From contig CAMTMP010000016.1 in NCBI GenBank assembly GCA_947073545.1, forward strand, positions 16,786 to 80,785: a DNA stretch of 64,000 nucleotides. The letters are read 5' to 3'. The notes beneath the pieces are model-generated. The model was not told the DNA's origin and searched no databases. It saw only the letters and a program-made list of their open reading frames with translations. Shown here piece after piece: positions 27,201 through 34,565 of this stretch. This stretch comes from an uncultured bacterium. GTDB lineage: Bacteria > Bacillota > Clostridia > Lachnospirales > Lachnospiraceae. Position 1 is the stretch's first letter, and each line of letters starts with the position of its first letter. A program made the position numbers and the translations under genes.

Positions 27201-27396
27201 GATGGACGGCTATGAAGCCACCAGACGCATCAGAAAGCTGGAAAATCAAGAACTGGCCTCCATTCCGATCATTGCCATGACAGCCAACGCTTTTACCGAA
27301 GACCGGGAAGAGGCGCTTAATTGCGGTATGAACAGTCATATAGCAAAACCCATCGACGTACAGGTGTTGTTTAAAACGCTGGATGACATACTGTAG
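24259..27396 (+). CDS. Large hybrid sensor histidine kinase, PAS-PAS-HK-REC-REC
   Basis: 1045 residues with no membrane segment, so cytoplasmic. Residues 1-115 look like a receiver fold (ADVIIVDLSRID holds a strand-3-like Asp), but without clear Lys/Thr positions, so it may be a pseudo-receiver. Two PAS domains follow (about 130-250 and 265-380) and a third PAS-like segment (400-510). The HisKA motif is MSHDIRTPMNAI with His at about 545; the ATPase has N box LNLLSNAVKYT and G boxes DTGIGM and GTGLGMAI. The first receiver has DDDF and IDW (Asp about 835), the second EDVEMNQ and LMDIQMPVMDGYEATR (Asp about 975). Start ATG 24259 has AGGTGG 8 bases upstream; 8 further codons are open upstream. 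Confidence 0.88.
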   Translation: MYTCSLHIYFAGHPSHALDVIKKMPSLEHFTHNFSESDEADVSLSAKADVIIVDLSRIDMQSALQILLPNRKKDSEVIFLADKKQMQLLCTNPALKDIADIWIMPMSDEELRFRFQRWQQTAQMRKDFWETSHFLEATINNIPNLVWYKDKNGVHEKVNTSFCQAVNKTKQQVEGQRHAYIWDVEEDDPACIESEHRVMSMRQTFVSEETIMAGEETRTLMCYKSPLYNCDGTVMGTVGVGVDVTQERAYEQEIIRKNKTLETILATIDCGVMNHSLKDSRIVNINRAALKILGYETPDEVMADGFDIIADSVMEEDKDHLRNSIRMLKEAGDTVNVEYRVQHKDGEILHVMGNIKLYEENGELFCQRFLLDVTEQKQQERKNARQQMELVQALSRDFTLVCFVEPDTGMVVPVRTGRHEPESIFENKISLKDSMEKYIEELVYEEDRETMRHAVSLDTLTEELNAKQVYSVNYRKQVDGQLIYFQMKAVSAGVDDGSRGIVLGFRSVDADIRREMEQNTLLETALSQANRASKAKSVFLSNMSHDIRTPMNAIVGFTNLAITHIEQTDLVSEYLKKIQTSGNHLLSLINDILDMSHIESGKIHLEEKLCSLPEILHGLRNILQADIHAKQLELHIDTVDVVDEAIYCDKLRLNQVLLNLLSNAVKYTGAGGHVSMRITEKPDAPAGYANYVFSIKDTGIGMSPEFVARIFEPFERERNSTISKIQGTGLGMAITKNIVDMMNGSISVTSEPDVGTEFTVSFAFRLHEEKREPILLPELKDCKALVVDDDFNTCDSVSYMLGQLGIQAEWTLSGKEAVLRSHQAIMRNTSYSVYIIDWLLPDMNGVEVARRIRKETGGNVPVIILTAYDWSDIEAEAKEAGVTAFCNKPLFLSELSSCLQSVLQPKSQESEADEVDISSRRTGRILLAEDVEMNQELAVAILENAGFLVDVADNGQIALEMLKKSESGCYQAILMDIQMPVMDGYEATRRIRKLENQELASIPIIAMTANAFTEDREEALNCGMNSHIAKPIDVQVLFKTLDDIL

Positions 27397-27431
27397 GCTG
27401 TCTGTTTACGAAAAAAACGAAAAATAATACT

Positions 27432-27460
27432 TTACATTTTATAAAATTTATGCTATTCTA
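27432..27460 (+). promoter_or_regulatory. SigA-type promoter of the cold shock gene
   Basis: TTTACA at 27432-27437, 17-base AT-rich spacer, TATTCT at 27455-27460. The leader to the start codon is about 45 bases. Confidence 0.7.
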
Positions 27461-27510
27461 TGAGTGTTGTCAATCAACGTAATTTTTTTATATTTTTGGA
27501 GGTATCTACA

Positions 27511-27711
27511 ATGAACAAAGGTACAGTAAAGTGGTTTAACAACCAGAAGGGCTACGGCTTCATCTCTGACGAGCAGGGCAACGATGTATTCGTACACTAC
27601 TCCGGACTTAACATGGAAGGCTTCAAGTCTCTCGAAGAGGGCGCTGAGGTTGAGTATGAAGTAGTAAACGGCGAGAAGGGCCCTCAGGCCGTAAACGTAA
27701 CAAAGTTATAA
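27511..27711 (+). CDS. Cold shock protein (CspA/CspB family)
   Basis: 66 residues forming one cold-shock OB domain that binds single-stranded RNA or DNA. RNP1 is KGYGFISD and RNP2 is VFVHYSGL. The ATG at 27511 has GGAGG 8 bases upstream; the open frame continues upstream to 27460 without a ribosome site. It is monocistronic, with promoter and terminator. Confidence 0.95.
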   Translation: MNKGTVKWFNNQKGYGFISDEQGNDVFVHYSGLNMEGFKSLEEGAEVEYEVVNGEKGPQAVNVTKL

Positions 27712-27834
27712 GAGTCGACTCTCCTATAACATCGATAATCAGTATCACGATGTGCCTGTTCTTAAATATAATGTTCTGAAAACCCAGTAAGACTTTTTTA
27801 TTTAGAATCAGCTATTGTTGTAACGGATTAGAGA

Positions 27835-27872
27835 AGAAGAAAAACCTGTCTGCGCGACAGGTTTTTCTTCTT
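27835..27872. terminator. Bidirectional terminator between cold shock and hisA-like genes
   Basis: AGAAAAACCTGTC pairs with GACAGGTTTTTCT around TGCGC, with A-rich and T-rich flanks that allow use in both directions. Confidence 0.85.
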
Positions 27873-27879
27873 ATTCTTA

Positions 27880-28659
27880 TCATGCTCTTTCCATATAAGA
27901 AAGCACGTCCGCAAACGCCATCTGTCCGCCAAAAAGATCCAGTGCGCTCCCGATGGTCACATCCACTCTTCCCTTTCCCAACTTTTTTAATTTGTCAAGA
28001 TCCGCAAAGCTGTGTACGCCGCCCGCATAGGCGATCGGAATTTTTCCCCAGTCTCCCAAAAGACCGGCCACCGGCTCCTCAATACCTGCGCTTTTTCCCT
28101 CCACATCGACCGCATGAACCAAAAATTCGTCACAAAATCCGGAAAGCTCGTCGAGAACCTGCCTCGTCAGCTCCACGGACGTATATTTCTGCCATCTGTC
28201 GGTCACAATATAGTATCTGCCGCCGCGGCTTCGCACACTCAGATCAAGAACCAGTTTTTCCTTTCCCGTCTCCTTTACAAGCGCCTGAAGCCTGTCATAC
28301 CGTATCAGACCTTCTGAAAAAACATAAGAAGTCACAATCACATGGCTTGCTCCCGCATCCAAAAAAACCGCCGCATTCTCCGGCGTGATGCCGCCGCCCG
28401 CCTGCATTCCCTGCGGATATGCCAAGAGCGCCGAAAGCGCCTGCCTTTTCGTCTCTTCATAGTAGGGAGAAGAGGGTGGATTTAAGAGAATGATATGTCC
28501 CCCTCTTATGCCCTTTTCCCGGTAAAGTCCTGCATAAAAAGCGGCGTCCTGCCCGGACACGAAATTTTCCTGCGCACTGTCGCCCGCATCCTTAAGACTT
28601 CCTCCTATGATCTGCTTGACACTGCCGTTATGGATATCAATACAAGGTCGAAATTTCAT
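27880..28659 (-). CDS. hisA: HisA-like isomerase of the eukaryotic HIS6 type
   Basis: 259 residues, a TIM barrel. It begins MKFRPCIDIHNGSVKQIIGG, the start typical of the eukaryotic phosphoribosylformimino-AICAR ribotide isomerase (HIS6), not of bacterial HisA (MIIPAIDL-type). The active-site pair fits: CIDI near residue 6-9 and LVLDLSVR around residue 138. AGGGITPENA and YAGGVHSFADL are phosphate-binding repeats. It stands alone, not in a his operon. Alternative: a related sugar-phosphate isomerase with different substrate. The ATG is preceded by GGAAAA, a weak ribosome site. Confidence 0.75.
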   Translation of the reverse strand: MKFRPCIDIHNGSVKQIIGGSLKDAGDSAQENFVSGQDAAFYAGLYREKGIRGGHIILLNPPSSPYYEETKRQALSALLAYPQGMQAGGGITPENAAVFLDAGASHVIVTSYVFSEGLIRYDRLQALVKETGKEKLVLDLSVRSRGGRYYIVTDRWQKYTSVELTRQVLDELSGFCDEFLVHAVDVEGKSAGIEEPVAGLLGDWGKIPIAYAGGVHSFADLDKLKKLGKGRVDVTIGSALDLFGGQMAFADVLSYMERA

Positions 28660-28948
28660 GATTTTTCCTTTTCCGTTTTTTCAATTATTACCTACTCTTT
28701 ACTTTCAGAACCAACCTCGAAAATACTTCGCATGACCGGTCTGTTTGGCTCCCGCGAAATAAACTGCCATAAACATATCGCTCTGGAACGCAAACGCTCA
28801 TCGCAAATGTTCTCGGCAATTTGCCCGCTTCTGTACGTGATGCATATTTTATTTTCTAACTGACATAATAACATAAGAACAGGAAGTTTATCAAACATTC
28901 TGTTCTTATATCATATAAGATTCAGCAATCGAGCAAAGGAGTGAAATC

Positions 28949-29446
28949 ATGAAAAGAATAAAAACTTTACTTTTTGTCTCTCTCATGGTTCTGAGCATGT
29001 CCGCTCTGACCGCCTGCGGCAGCAGAAACGCCGACGGAAATACGGATAACGGCACAGGCACACAGAACGGTACCGGAACTGTCGGCACAGATACAAACAA
29101 CGGTACCGGCACCACCAACACCGGAACAGGCACCACCAACACCACAGGTAACGGTACGGGAACTGACACGACCGGCACCGGTATGAGCGGCGCTGACACC
29201 GACAACACAGACCTTGACGGCACCGATACGAACGGCGCTATGAACGACAACGACAATGTAAACGACGCGACTGCCGGCACAAACGGCACGGATAACGGCT
29301 CCATCGCAGACGATGTGGGCAACGCGATCGGAGACGCCGGAAACGCAGCCTCCGACATCATTGACGACGCCGCGACAGGCGTAGAAAACATGGTGGACGA
29401 CGTTACAGGCAATAACAACACCGGCGATTCCTCCAAGGTGCGCTAA
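28949..29446 (+). CDS. Low-complexity Thr/Asn/Gly/Asp lipoprotein
   Basis: 165 residues. A signal peptide with lipobox SALTAC (Cys about residue 23) predicts a lipid anchor. The rest is almost entirely Gly, Thr, Asn, Asp and Ala: first G-T-G-T/N repeats (for example NGTGTVGTDTNNGTGTTN), then Asp/Ala-rich with amphipathic DDVGNAIGDAGNAASDIIDD and a VENMVDDV repeat. AAAGGAG is 9 bases before ATG. No known domain. It could be a flexible surface spacer. The 289-base gap upstream holds no gene I can support apart from a doubtful 68-codon frame on the minus strand. Confidence 0.65.
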   Translation: MKRIKTLLFVSLMVLSMSALTACGSRNADGNTDNGTGTQNGTGTVGTDTNNGTGTTNTGTGTTNTTGNGTGTDTTGTGMSGADTDNTDLDGTDTNGAMNDNDNVNDATAGTNGTDNGSIADDVGNAIGDAGNAASDIIDDAATGVENMVDDVTGNNNTGDSSKVR

Positions 29447-29462
29447 TTTTCTTTACGACGGC

Positions 29463-29505
29463 AAAGAGTTCCCGAGGCACTGTCCCCGAGAACTCTTTCT
29501 TTTTA
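29463..29505 (+). terminator. Terminator of the lipoprotein gene
   Basis: AAAGAGTTC pairs with GAACTCTTT; an inner CCGAGG/CCCCGAG segment is imperfect; CTTTTT follows. The convergent fbp gene ends 7 bases on, so it may serve both. Confidence 0.7.
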
Positions 29506-29511
29506 TCCGTG

Positions 29512-31470
29512 TTACCCTATTTCTATCAATATGCCGTCCCGATAAGCCTGCAAAAGCTCCTCGAGCTGGTATATGCGCTCCTTCAGCTCCGCTCCGGTTT
29601 CCGTATCCGAAATCTTCTGGCGCATGGCAGTCGTCTCCAAAATAAAGGAATCCGAAAAAATATCCGACTCATGGATGATGGCTGACTCTGTGGACTCAAA
29701 AGGCTCATGGGCTACCAGCAGCATCCCGTGGGAGTTTACCACCAGCGTATACCCGGCAATTCCGGTCTTATCCTGATATGCTTTAGAAAAACCGCCGTCT
29801 ATGACAAGCAGCTTTCCGCCGCATCTGATGGGTGATTCTCCCTTTTTGCGCTCAACAGGCACATGACCGTTCACAACATGGGAATGCGACTCGTCCAGCC
29901 CAAACTCCTGCAAAATCCGGTTTACCACCATCTCGCTGTCAAGAAGCCTGTAATACGCGTTCTTTGTCTCCTTGTGCAGCTCTTTATCCTCCACCAGATA
30001 CCGCTCGAAGGTTGCCATCTTATCTTTGCCGAACACCGGAGAATTGGGCCCCGCCCAAATATACCAGATAATGTCCTGACCTTTCAGCTTCTCTTTCAGA
30101 TCATGGGAATAGTATCCTTTTCTGGCATAGTGTTCCAGCACGTCATATAGCTCCTTGCCGCTGTATTCCTCCCCGTAAACGTTGACTTTATTGAAATTTC
30201 CCTCCTCATCCATCGGCACGCAGCCGTGATAGAGCAGATTGGAATTATAAACCTTGTAAAGCCCGCCCTTGGAATACAGAAAACGCACGTGTTTCTGGAG
30301 CTTTTCGCATTTGACAAAGGCCTGTCTGATCCGCTCCATCACCTGCTCTTCTTCCGCAGTCAGCTCATAGGGACTGTTTCTGTTGATCGTCGGGAAGTCC
30401 ACGTCTTTCATGGGATAGGATACCCCGTCAAGCACAAGCGCCTTGTTCTCATAGTCAATGTGCTGAAGAAGAAGTCTGTCCTGCATGGCAAATTCGGGAC
30501 GCCGCATGATCAACTGTCCTTCCAGCTTGAACTGCAAAACAGCAATCGCCTTGTGCATCTTCATGTCCAGACTCAGGTCCTTGGTGTCATAATCCGTATT
30601 GTACTTGATGGCGAAAGCCTCACAATCCGTGTCTTTATATGCGTCCAGCGCAAAGGTGGCAAGCGGGATCAGGTTGATGCCGTAACCCTCCTCCAGCGTA
30701 TCCAGATTTCCGTATCTGGCCGCCACGCGGATCACGTTTGCGATGCAGGCCAAGTGTCCGCTGGCCGCCCCCATCCAGACAACATCGTGGTTGCCCCACT
30801 GCACATCCACCGAATGATATTTGCAGAGCGTGTCCATGATAATATGCGGCCCAGGCCCTCTGTCAAAGATGTCCCCCACGATATGTAGATGGTCGATCAC
30901 CAGCCGCTGGATCAGATTGCTCAGCGCGACGATAAACTCCTGTGCCCTGCCGATTCGGATGATGGTGTGGATAATTTCATTGTAATAGGCCTCCTTATCC
31001 TGCACCTCCGCCTTCTCCGTGATCAGCTCCTCAATGATATAGGAAAAGTCCTGCGGCAGCGCCTTTCTCACCTTGGAGCGCGTGTACTTTGAAGAAACTC
31101 GCTTCGTGATCTGCACCAGCCTGTGCAGTGTGATCTTATACCAGTCCTCAATGGACGCCTCATCCTCCTGCTGCGTGACGATATCCAGCTTCTCCTTTGG
31201 ATAATAGATTAACGTCGCCAAGCTCTTCTTATCCTTGATGCTAAGCGTGTTGCCAAACTCCTCGTCAATCTTTCTTCGCACAGATCCCGACCCGTTTTTC
31301 AAAATATGGTTAAACTGCTCATACTCCCCATGGATATCCGTCATAAAATGCTCCGTACCCTTTGGCAGATTTAAGATCGCCTGCAGATTGATGATCTCCG
31401 TGGAAGCCGCCGCGATGGTAGGATACTGCTTGGCGAGGCTCTTCAGGTATTTTAATTCCAATTCGTCCAT
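29512..31470 (-). CDS. fbp: Class III fructose-1,6-bisphosphatase
   Basis: 652 residues, the length and type of the Firmicutes gluconeogenic Fbp, a calcineurin-like phosphoesterase unrelated to class I. Metal motifs: DIHGEYEQF (about 43-51), GDIFDRGPGPH (about 199-209) and GNHDVVW (about 226-232), and NGHVPVE near residue 535. GGAGGAA precedes the ATG. It is the last gene in a leftward series after dapB. Confidence 0.93.
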   Translation of the reverse strand: MDELELKYLKSLAKQYPTIAAASTEIINLQAILNLPKGTEHFMTDIHGEYEQFNHILKNGSGSVRRKIDEEFGNTLSIKDKKSLATLIYYPKEKLDIVTQQEDEASIEDWYKITLHRLVQITKRVSSKYTRSKVRKALPQDFSYIIEELITEKAEVQDKEAYYNEIIHTIIRIGRAQEFIVALSNLIQRLVIDHLHIVGDIFDRGPGPHIIMDTLCKYHSVDVQWGNHDVVWMGAASGHLACIANVIRVAARYGNLDTLEEGYGINLIPLATFALDAYKDTDCEAFAIKYNTDYDTKDLSLDMKMHKAIAVLQFKLEGQLIMRRPEFAMQDRLLLQHIDYENKALVLDGVSYPMKDVDFPTINRNSPYELTAEEEQVMERIRQAFVKCEKLQKHVRFLYSKGGLYKVYNSNLLYHGCVPMDEEGNFNKVNVYGEEYSGKELYDVLEHYARKGYYSHDLKEKLKGQDIIWYIWAGPNSPVFGKDKMATFERYLVEDKELHKETKNAYYRLLDSEMVVNRILQEFGLDESHSHVVNGHVPVERKKGESPIRCGGKLLVIDGGFSKAYQDKTGIAGYTLVVNSHGMLLVAHEPFESTESAIIHESDIFSDSFILETTAMRQKISDTETGAELKERIYQLEELLQAYRDGILIEIG

Positions 31471-31511
31471 CTGTTCCTCCGTTTCGTTGCCTCAAATACT
31501 TTTCACGTCTC

Positions 31512-32267
31512 TCACCCGATCACATCAGCCATATCGTACAATCCCGCAGGTTTACCGGCAAGGAATTTAGCCGCCTGAATGGCGCCTTTGCCAAAAACTG
31601 CTTTCGAATAAGCCCGGTGGGAAAAGGTAACCACCTCGTCCACTCCCGCAAAGATCACGTCGTGGTCGCCCACAATCGTGCCGCCCCTGACCGCACTGAT
31701 ACCAATCTCCTTCACATCCCGTTTCTGTCTGACCTGACTTCTGTCATAGACATATGCAAAGCTGTTCCCCATCTCCTCGTTGATGGAATCCGCCAGCGCA
31801 AGCGCCGTGCCGCTTGGCGCATCTAACTTCTGGTTATGGTGCTTTTCCACGATCTCAATATCGAAGCCCGCAGGAGACAGCGTCTTGGCCGCTTCCTTTA
31901 AGAGTTTCAAAAGCGTATTGATGCCAAGAGACATATTCGCGGATTTTAAAACCGCCACCTGTTTCGATGCCTCCTGCACCTTTTCAAGCTGCGCTTCGGA
32001 AAGCCCGGTAGTGCACAAAACGCAGGGCACCTTCTTTTTCGCGCAGTAAGCTAACAGATCGTCCACCGCATCCGCCACGGAAAAGTCAATCACCGCGTCC
32101 GCCTCCACCATACATTCCCCGATTGCGGAAAATACCGGGTACGGATTTTTGCCTTCGTCTTTCGCGTCCACACCCGCCACAATCTCTATCTCCTCATCCG
32201 CCGCTATCAGAGAGCGAATCGTCTGTCCCATCTTTCCGTTGCAGCCGTGCATAATCACTTTTATCAT
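31512..32267 (-). CDS. dapB: 4-hydroxy-tetrahydrodipicolinate reductase
   Basis: 251 residues; NAD(P)H-dependent second step of the lysine/DAP branch. N-terminal Rossmann motif GCNGKMGQTI (about 8-17), catalytic EIVEKHHNQKLDAPSGTAL (His-His-Asn-Gln-Lys, about 149-167) and GTIVGDHDVIFAG. AAAGGAG is 8 bases before ATG. A gap of 222 bases separates it from dapA upstream, with a possible terminator-like stem, so it may have its own promoter as well as read-through. Confidence 0.95.
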   Translation of the reverse strand: MIKVIMHGCNGKMGQTIRSLIAADEEIEIVAGVDAKDEGKNPYPVFSAIGECMVEADAVIDFSVADAVDDLLAYCAKKKVPCVLCTTGLSEAQLEKVQEASKQVAVLKSANMSLGINTLLKLLKEAAKTLSPAGFDIEIVEKHHNQKLDAPSGTALALADSINEEMGNSFAYVYDRSQVRQKRDVKEIGISAVRGGTIVGDHDVIFAGVDEVVTFSHRAYSKAVFGKGAIQAAKFLAGKPAGLYDMADVIG

Positions 32268-32305
32268 ATCCCGTCTCCTTTCTCACTTTAAAGTAATACA
32301 GAAAC

Positions 32306-32368
32306 TGCGAAACTTTTCAAATCGTAGCTTTCATTGTGCAAATTCAAAAATATTAAAAGAGTTTCGCA
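32306..32368. repeat. TGCGAAAC inverted-repeat pair between dapA and dapB
   Basis: TGCGAAAC at 32306-32313 and its complement GTTTCGCA at 32361-32368 bound a 63-base AT-rich stretch. A similar pair with 11-base arms bounds 47846-47968. Confidence 0.4.
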
Positions 32369-32489
32369 AATGCCTAACTTTCCTATATGATGAAAACATC
32401 TGCCGGGGCCTTTCCCGACAGACGTTTCGACATACTTTATGATACCGCAAACCGCACAATCATGCAACCGCGCGTTTCGCTTCCCTTAA

Positions 32490-33374
32490 TCAAAGGATTC
32501 CGTAAGCCTGCATAGCTTTTTTCAGCCGCTCCACGTTTGCCGGCTCCATATCGGACAGAGGCATATGTAAACCGCCCACTTCCTTGCCCATCAGATTCAG
32601 CGCCGCTTTCACGGGAATCGGATTCACCTCGCAAAACAGCGCGTCGCAGAGGTCAATCGCGCGAAGCTGCTCTTTCCTGCTGCCCGCTGTATCCCCGTCA
32701 AGGAACATCCGGCAGATGTCATGGGTCTGCTTCGGCGCCACATTGGACAGCACGGAAATCACACCGATGCCGCCGAGAGCCATGATCGGCACGATCTGGT
32801 CATCATTTCCGGAATACAAATCCACCTTATCTCCCGCCAAGGACATCAGCTTGGCGATCTGACCGATATTGCCGCTGGCCTCCTTGATACCCACAATGTT
32901 CTCCACCTCCGTGCACAGTCTGGCCGCCGTCTGAGGCTGAATATTGCATCCCGTACGGCTTGGCACATTGTAAAGAATAATGGGCAGCTTCACAGAGTCC
33001 GCTATCTTTTTATAATGGGCGTACAGACCGTTCTGGGTCGCTTTGTTATAGTAGGGCGTCACCAGAAGCAGGCCGTCCGCGCCGTACTTCTCCGCCTCCG
33101 TGGAGAGATAAACCGCCGTCTTTGTGCAGTTCGACCCGGTACCCGCCACTACGGGAACCCTGCCATTCACCGTCTCCACACAGAAACGGATCAGATCCAG
33201 ATGCTCCTCGTGGGTCAGCGTGGAAGACTCTCCCGTGGTGCCGCAGACGATAATCGCGTCCGTTCCCCCCTCGATCTGGAAATCCACCAGCTCCGCAAAT
33301 TTTTCGTAGTTTATACTGCCGTCCTCATGAAATGGAGTGACGATCGCCACACCCGCTCCTTTAAAAATTGCCAT
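32490..33374 (-). CDS. dapA: 4-hydroxy-tetrahydrodipicolinate synthase
   Basis: 294 residues; condenses pyruvate with aspartate semialdehyde. Motifs: CGTTGESSTLTHEEH (about 44-58), ILYNVPSRTG (Tyr near 133) and IVGIKEASGNI with the Schiff-base Lys at about 162. GAAAGGAG precedes the ATG at 33374. It lies downstream of a lysine riboswitch and its terminator (33505-33721), so it should be repressed by lysine. dapB follows. Confidence 0.96.
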   Translation of the reverse strand: MAIFKGAGVAIVTPFHEDGSINYEKFAELVDFQIEGGTDAIIVCGTTGESSTLTHEEHLDLIRFCVETVNGRVPVVAGTGSNCTKTAVYLSTEAEKYGADGLLLVTPYYNKATQNGLYAHYKKIADSVKLPIILYNVPSRTGCNIQPQTAARLCTEVENIVGIKEASGNIGQIAKLMSLAGDKVDLYSGNDDQIVPIMALGGIGVISVLSNVAPKQTHDICRMFLDGDTAGSRKEQLRAIDLCDALFCEVNPIPVKAALNLMGKEVGGLHMPLSDMEPANVERLKKAMQAYGIL

Positions 33375-33504
33375 GAAAATCTCCTTTCACAGATCGCCTT
33401 TTTACATTTCCTGCAATCGGGCAGGGAAGAGTCATCTTCCCCTGCTCGCCGCGCCGGGCACCTGTCAGCTTCTGCTGACAATCTTCCTCTGGATGCCCGT
33501 GCGC

Positions 33505-33536
33505 ATAATAAAGGGCTCGCCACACAGGGCCAGCCC
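33505..33536 (-). terminator. Riboswitch-linked intrinsic terminator
   Basis: On the minus strand GGGCT pairs with AGCCC, with a GGCC/GGC inner step, then TTTATTAT. It lies about 24 bases after the aptamer and is the expected expression platform. Between it and dapA is another GC-rich leader with TGTCAGC/GCTGACA hairpin. Confidence 0.7.
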
Positions 33537-33559
33537 ACAAATCTCCCGTTTCCGGTCTG

Positions 33560-33721
33560 GATAGCGCCCCATCGTAACGATGACAGTCATACAGCTCTTA
33601 ACTGTATGCCCAAGGTCAAAACTTGCAGGCCGTCTCTCCTTTCGGCGTCCTCTCCTTTCCGGACATTTCCCCTGTGCCTGTCACATCCATGCCCGTACTG
33701 ATAGATAACGCAACCTCTATC
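33560..33721 (-). promoter_or_regulatory. Lysine riboswitch (L box) upstream of dapA
   Basis: Read on the minus strand, the segment begins GATAGAGGTTGCG, carries AGTA after it, GGACGCCGAAAGG in the middle, GGGCATACAG...CTGT..ATGACTGTCA later, and ends GGGGCGCTATC. The P1 arms GATAG and CTATC close it. These blocks follow the order and spacing of the Bacillus lysC leader, including the invariant GCCGAA. About 162 bases. Confidence 0.92.
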
Positions 33722-33725
33722 AAAC

Positions 33726-33754
33726 TTTATAATGTTATCGTTAACAACTTTAAA
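33726..33754 (-). promoter_or_regulatory. Possible promoter of the dapA leader
   Basis: TTTAAA (33754-33749), 17-base spacer, TATAAA (33731-33726) on the minus strand. The predicted start falls at or just inside the first bases of riboswitch P1, so the exact -10 may be shifted. Confidence 0.4.
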
Positions 33755-33828
33755 AATTCTGCTTTCAGCCTTGCAGAAATTGTTATGTTGTTTACTATGA
33801 TTCATCATAGCACCCGGGCGCATCCGTG

Positions 33829-34329
33829 TCAATCCCATATCTTAAAATGCATGGTGTCCACCTTCGTCACCTGGTCCGCAAGCGCACAGACCCTGTCATT
33901 CAACGAGATGCCCGTCATAATGATATCCATCTCTTCCGGCTTTCCGGAAAGAAGATTTTTTAACTCTTCCACCGTGATTATGCCGTTGTCAATAAGCCCC
34001 AGCACCTCATCCAGAATCAGCAGGGAGCATTCCCCCGTATTCAGAATTTTTCTGGCGAAATTAAGGCCGTTTCTGATATTGCGGCTCTCCTCCTCTTTTC
34101 GCTCATCGGAAAGCTGCGAAAAATCTTCCGCCGACTTTTCAAAGCGGAAAATCTTGATCTCCGGCTCGAGACGTTTCACAAACTCCGACTCCGTCAGCCC
34201 CCGTCCCTTCAAGAATTGTATGATAACGACATATTCCCCTTCGCAGGCCGATTGAATCGCACGCCCCAACGCCGCCGGGGACTTTCCGTGCCCTTCCCCG
34301 CTGTATATCTGAATCCTGCCTTTTTCCAT
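33829..34329 (-). CDS. Cob(I)alamin adenosyltransferase, CobO/CobA-like
   Basis: 166 residues with a P-loop near the N-terminus, SGEGHGKSPAALGRAI, comparable with GNGKGKTTAALG of CobA/CobO enzymes, and LLILDEVLGLIDNGII (Walker-B-like, about 95-110). The P-loop keeps GxxGK but has Ser-Pro after Lys where Thr-Thr is usual. I start at ATG 34329, with GGGGTG about 7 bases upstream; the frame continues 25 codons upstream with no ribosome site. It is upstream of the dapA leader in the same direction. No other cobalamin gene is near. Confidence 0.72.
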   Translation of the reverse strand: MEKGRIQIYSGEGHGKSPAALGRAIQSACEGEYVVIIQFLKGRGLTESEFVKRLEPEIKIFRFEKSAEDFSQLSDERKEEESRNIRNGLNFARKILNTGECSLLILDEVLGLIDNGIITVEELKNLLSGKPEEMDIIMTGISLNDRVCALADQVTKVDTMHFKIWD

Positions 34330-34416
34330 AAACAGCACCCCGTATTCCCAAAAATTACATTCAATATACATGCTCAGAATATCACAATCTTTACGGGGAT
34401 GCAAGTCTCACTCATC

Positions 34417-34556
34417 GTAACAGTTCAGCCTTCGGCTTCACTGCCACGTCTGATGCACACAAAATGCTCCAAAGTCGCATTTTGGCGCTTGCACAACCCG
34501 CAAAATCGCATACTGAGCGATTTTACTCGCGGAATAGTACAAGGCTGAACTGTTAC
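34417..34556. repeat. 140-bp MITE-like element with 16-bp terminal inverted repeats
   Basis: GTAACAGTTCAGCCTT at 34417-34432 is exactly complementary to AAGGCTGAACTGTTAC at 34541-34556. The interior has further palindromes (AAAATCGC / GCGATTTT). No open reading frame. It lies between the SSB-like and CobO-like genes. The ends share the GTAAC...GTTAC start and TTCA core with the element at 62171-62252. Confidence 0.75.
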
Positions 34557-34565
34557 CACTCATCC

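Noticed and set aside
28692..28898. 68-codon frame on the minus strand, MFDKLPVLMLLCQLENKI...
   Set aside because: It has plausible codons and a length typical of a small protein, but no ribosome site and no recognisable family; it may be a remnant of a longer gene.
32721..33701. 326-codon plus-strand frame over dapA and its leader
   Set aside because: It is antisense to dapA and the lysine riboswitch, both of which are well supported.
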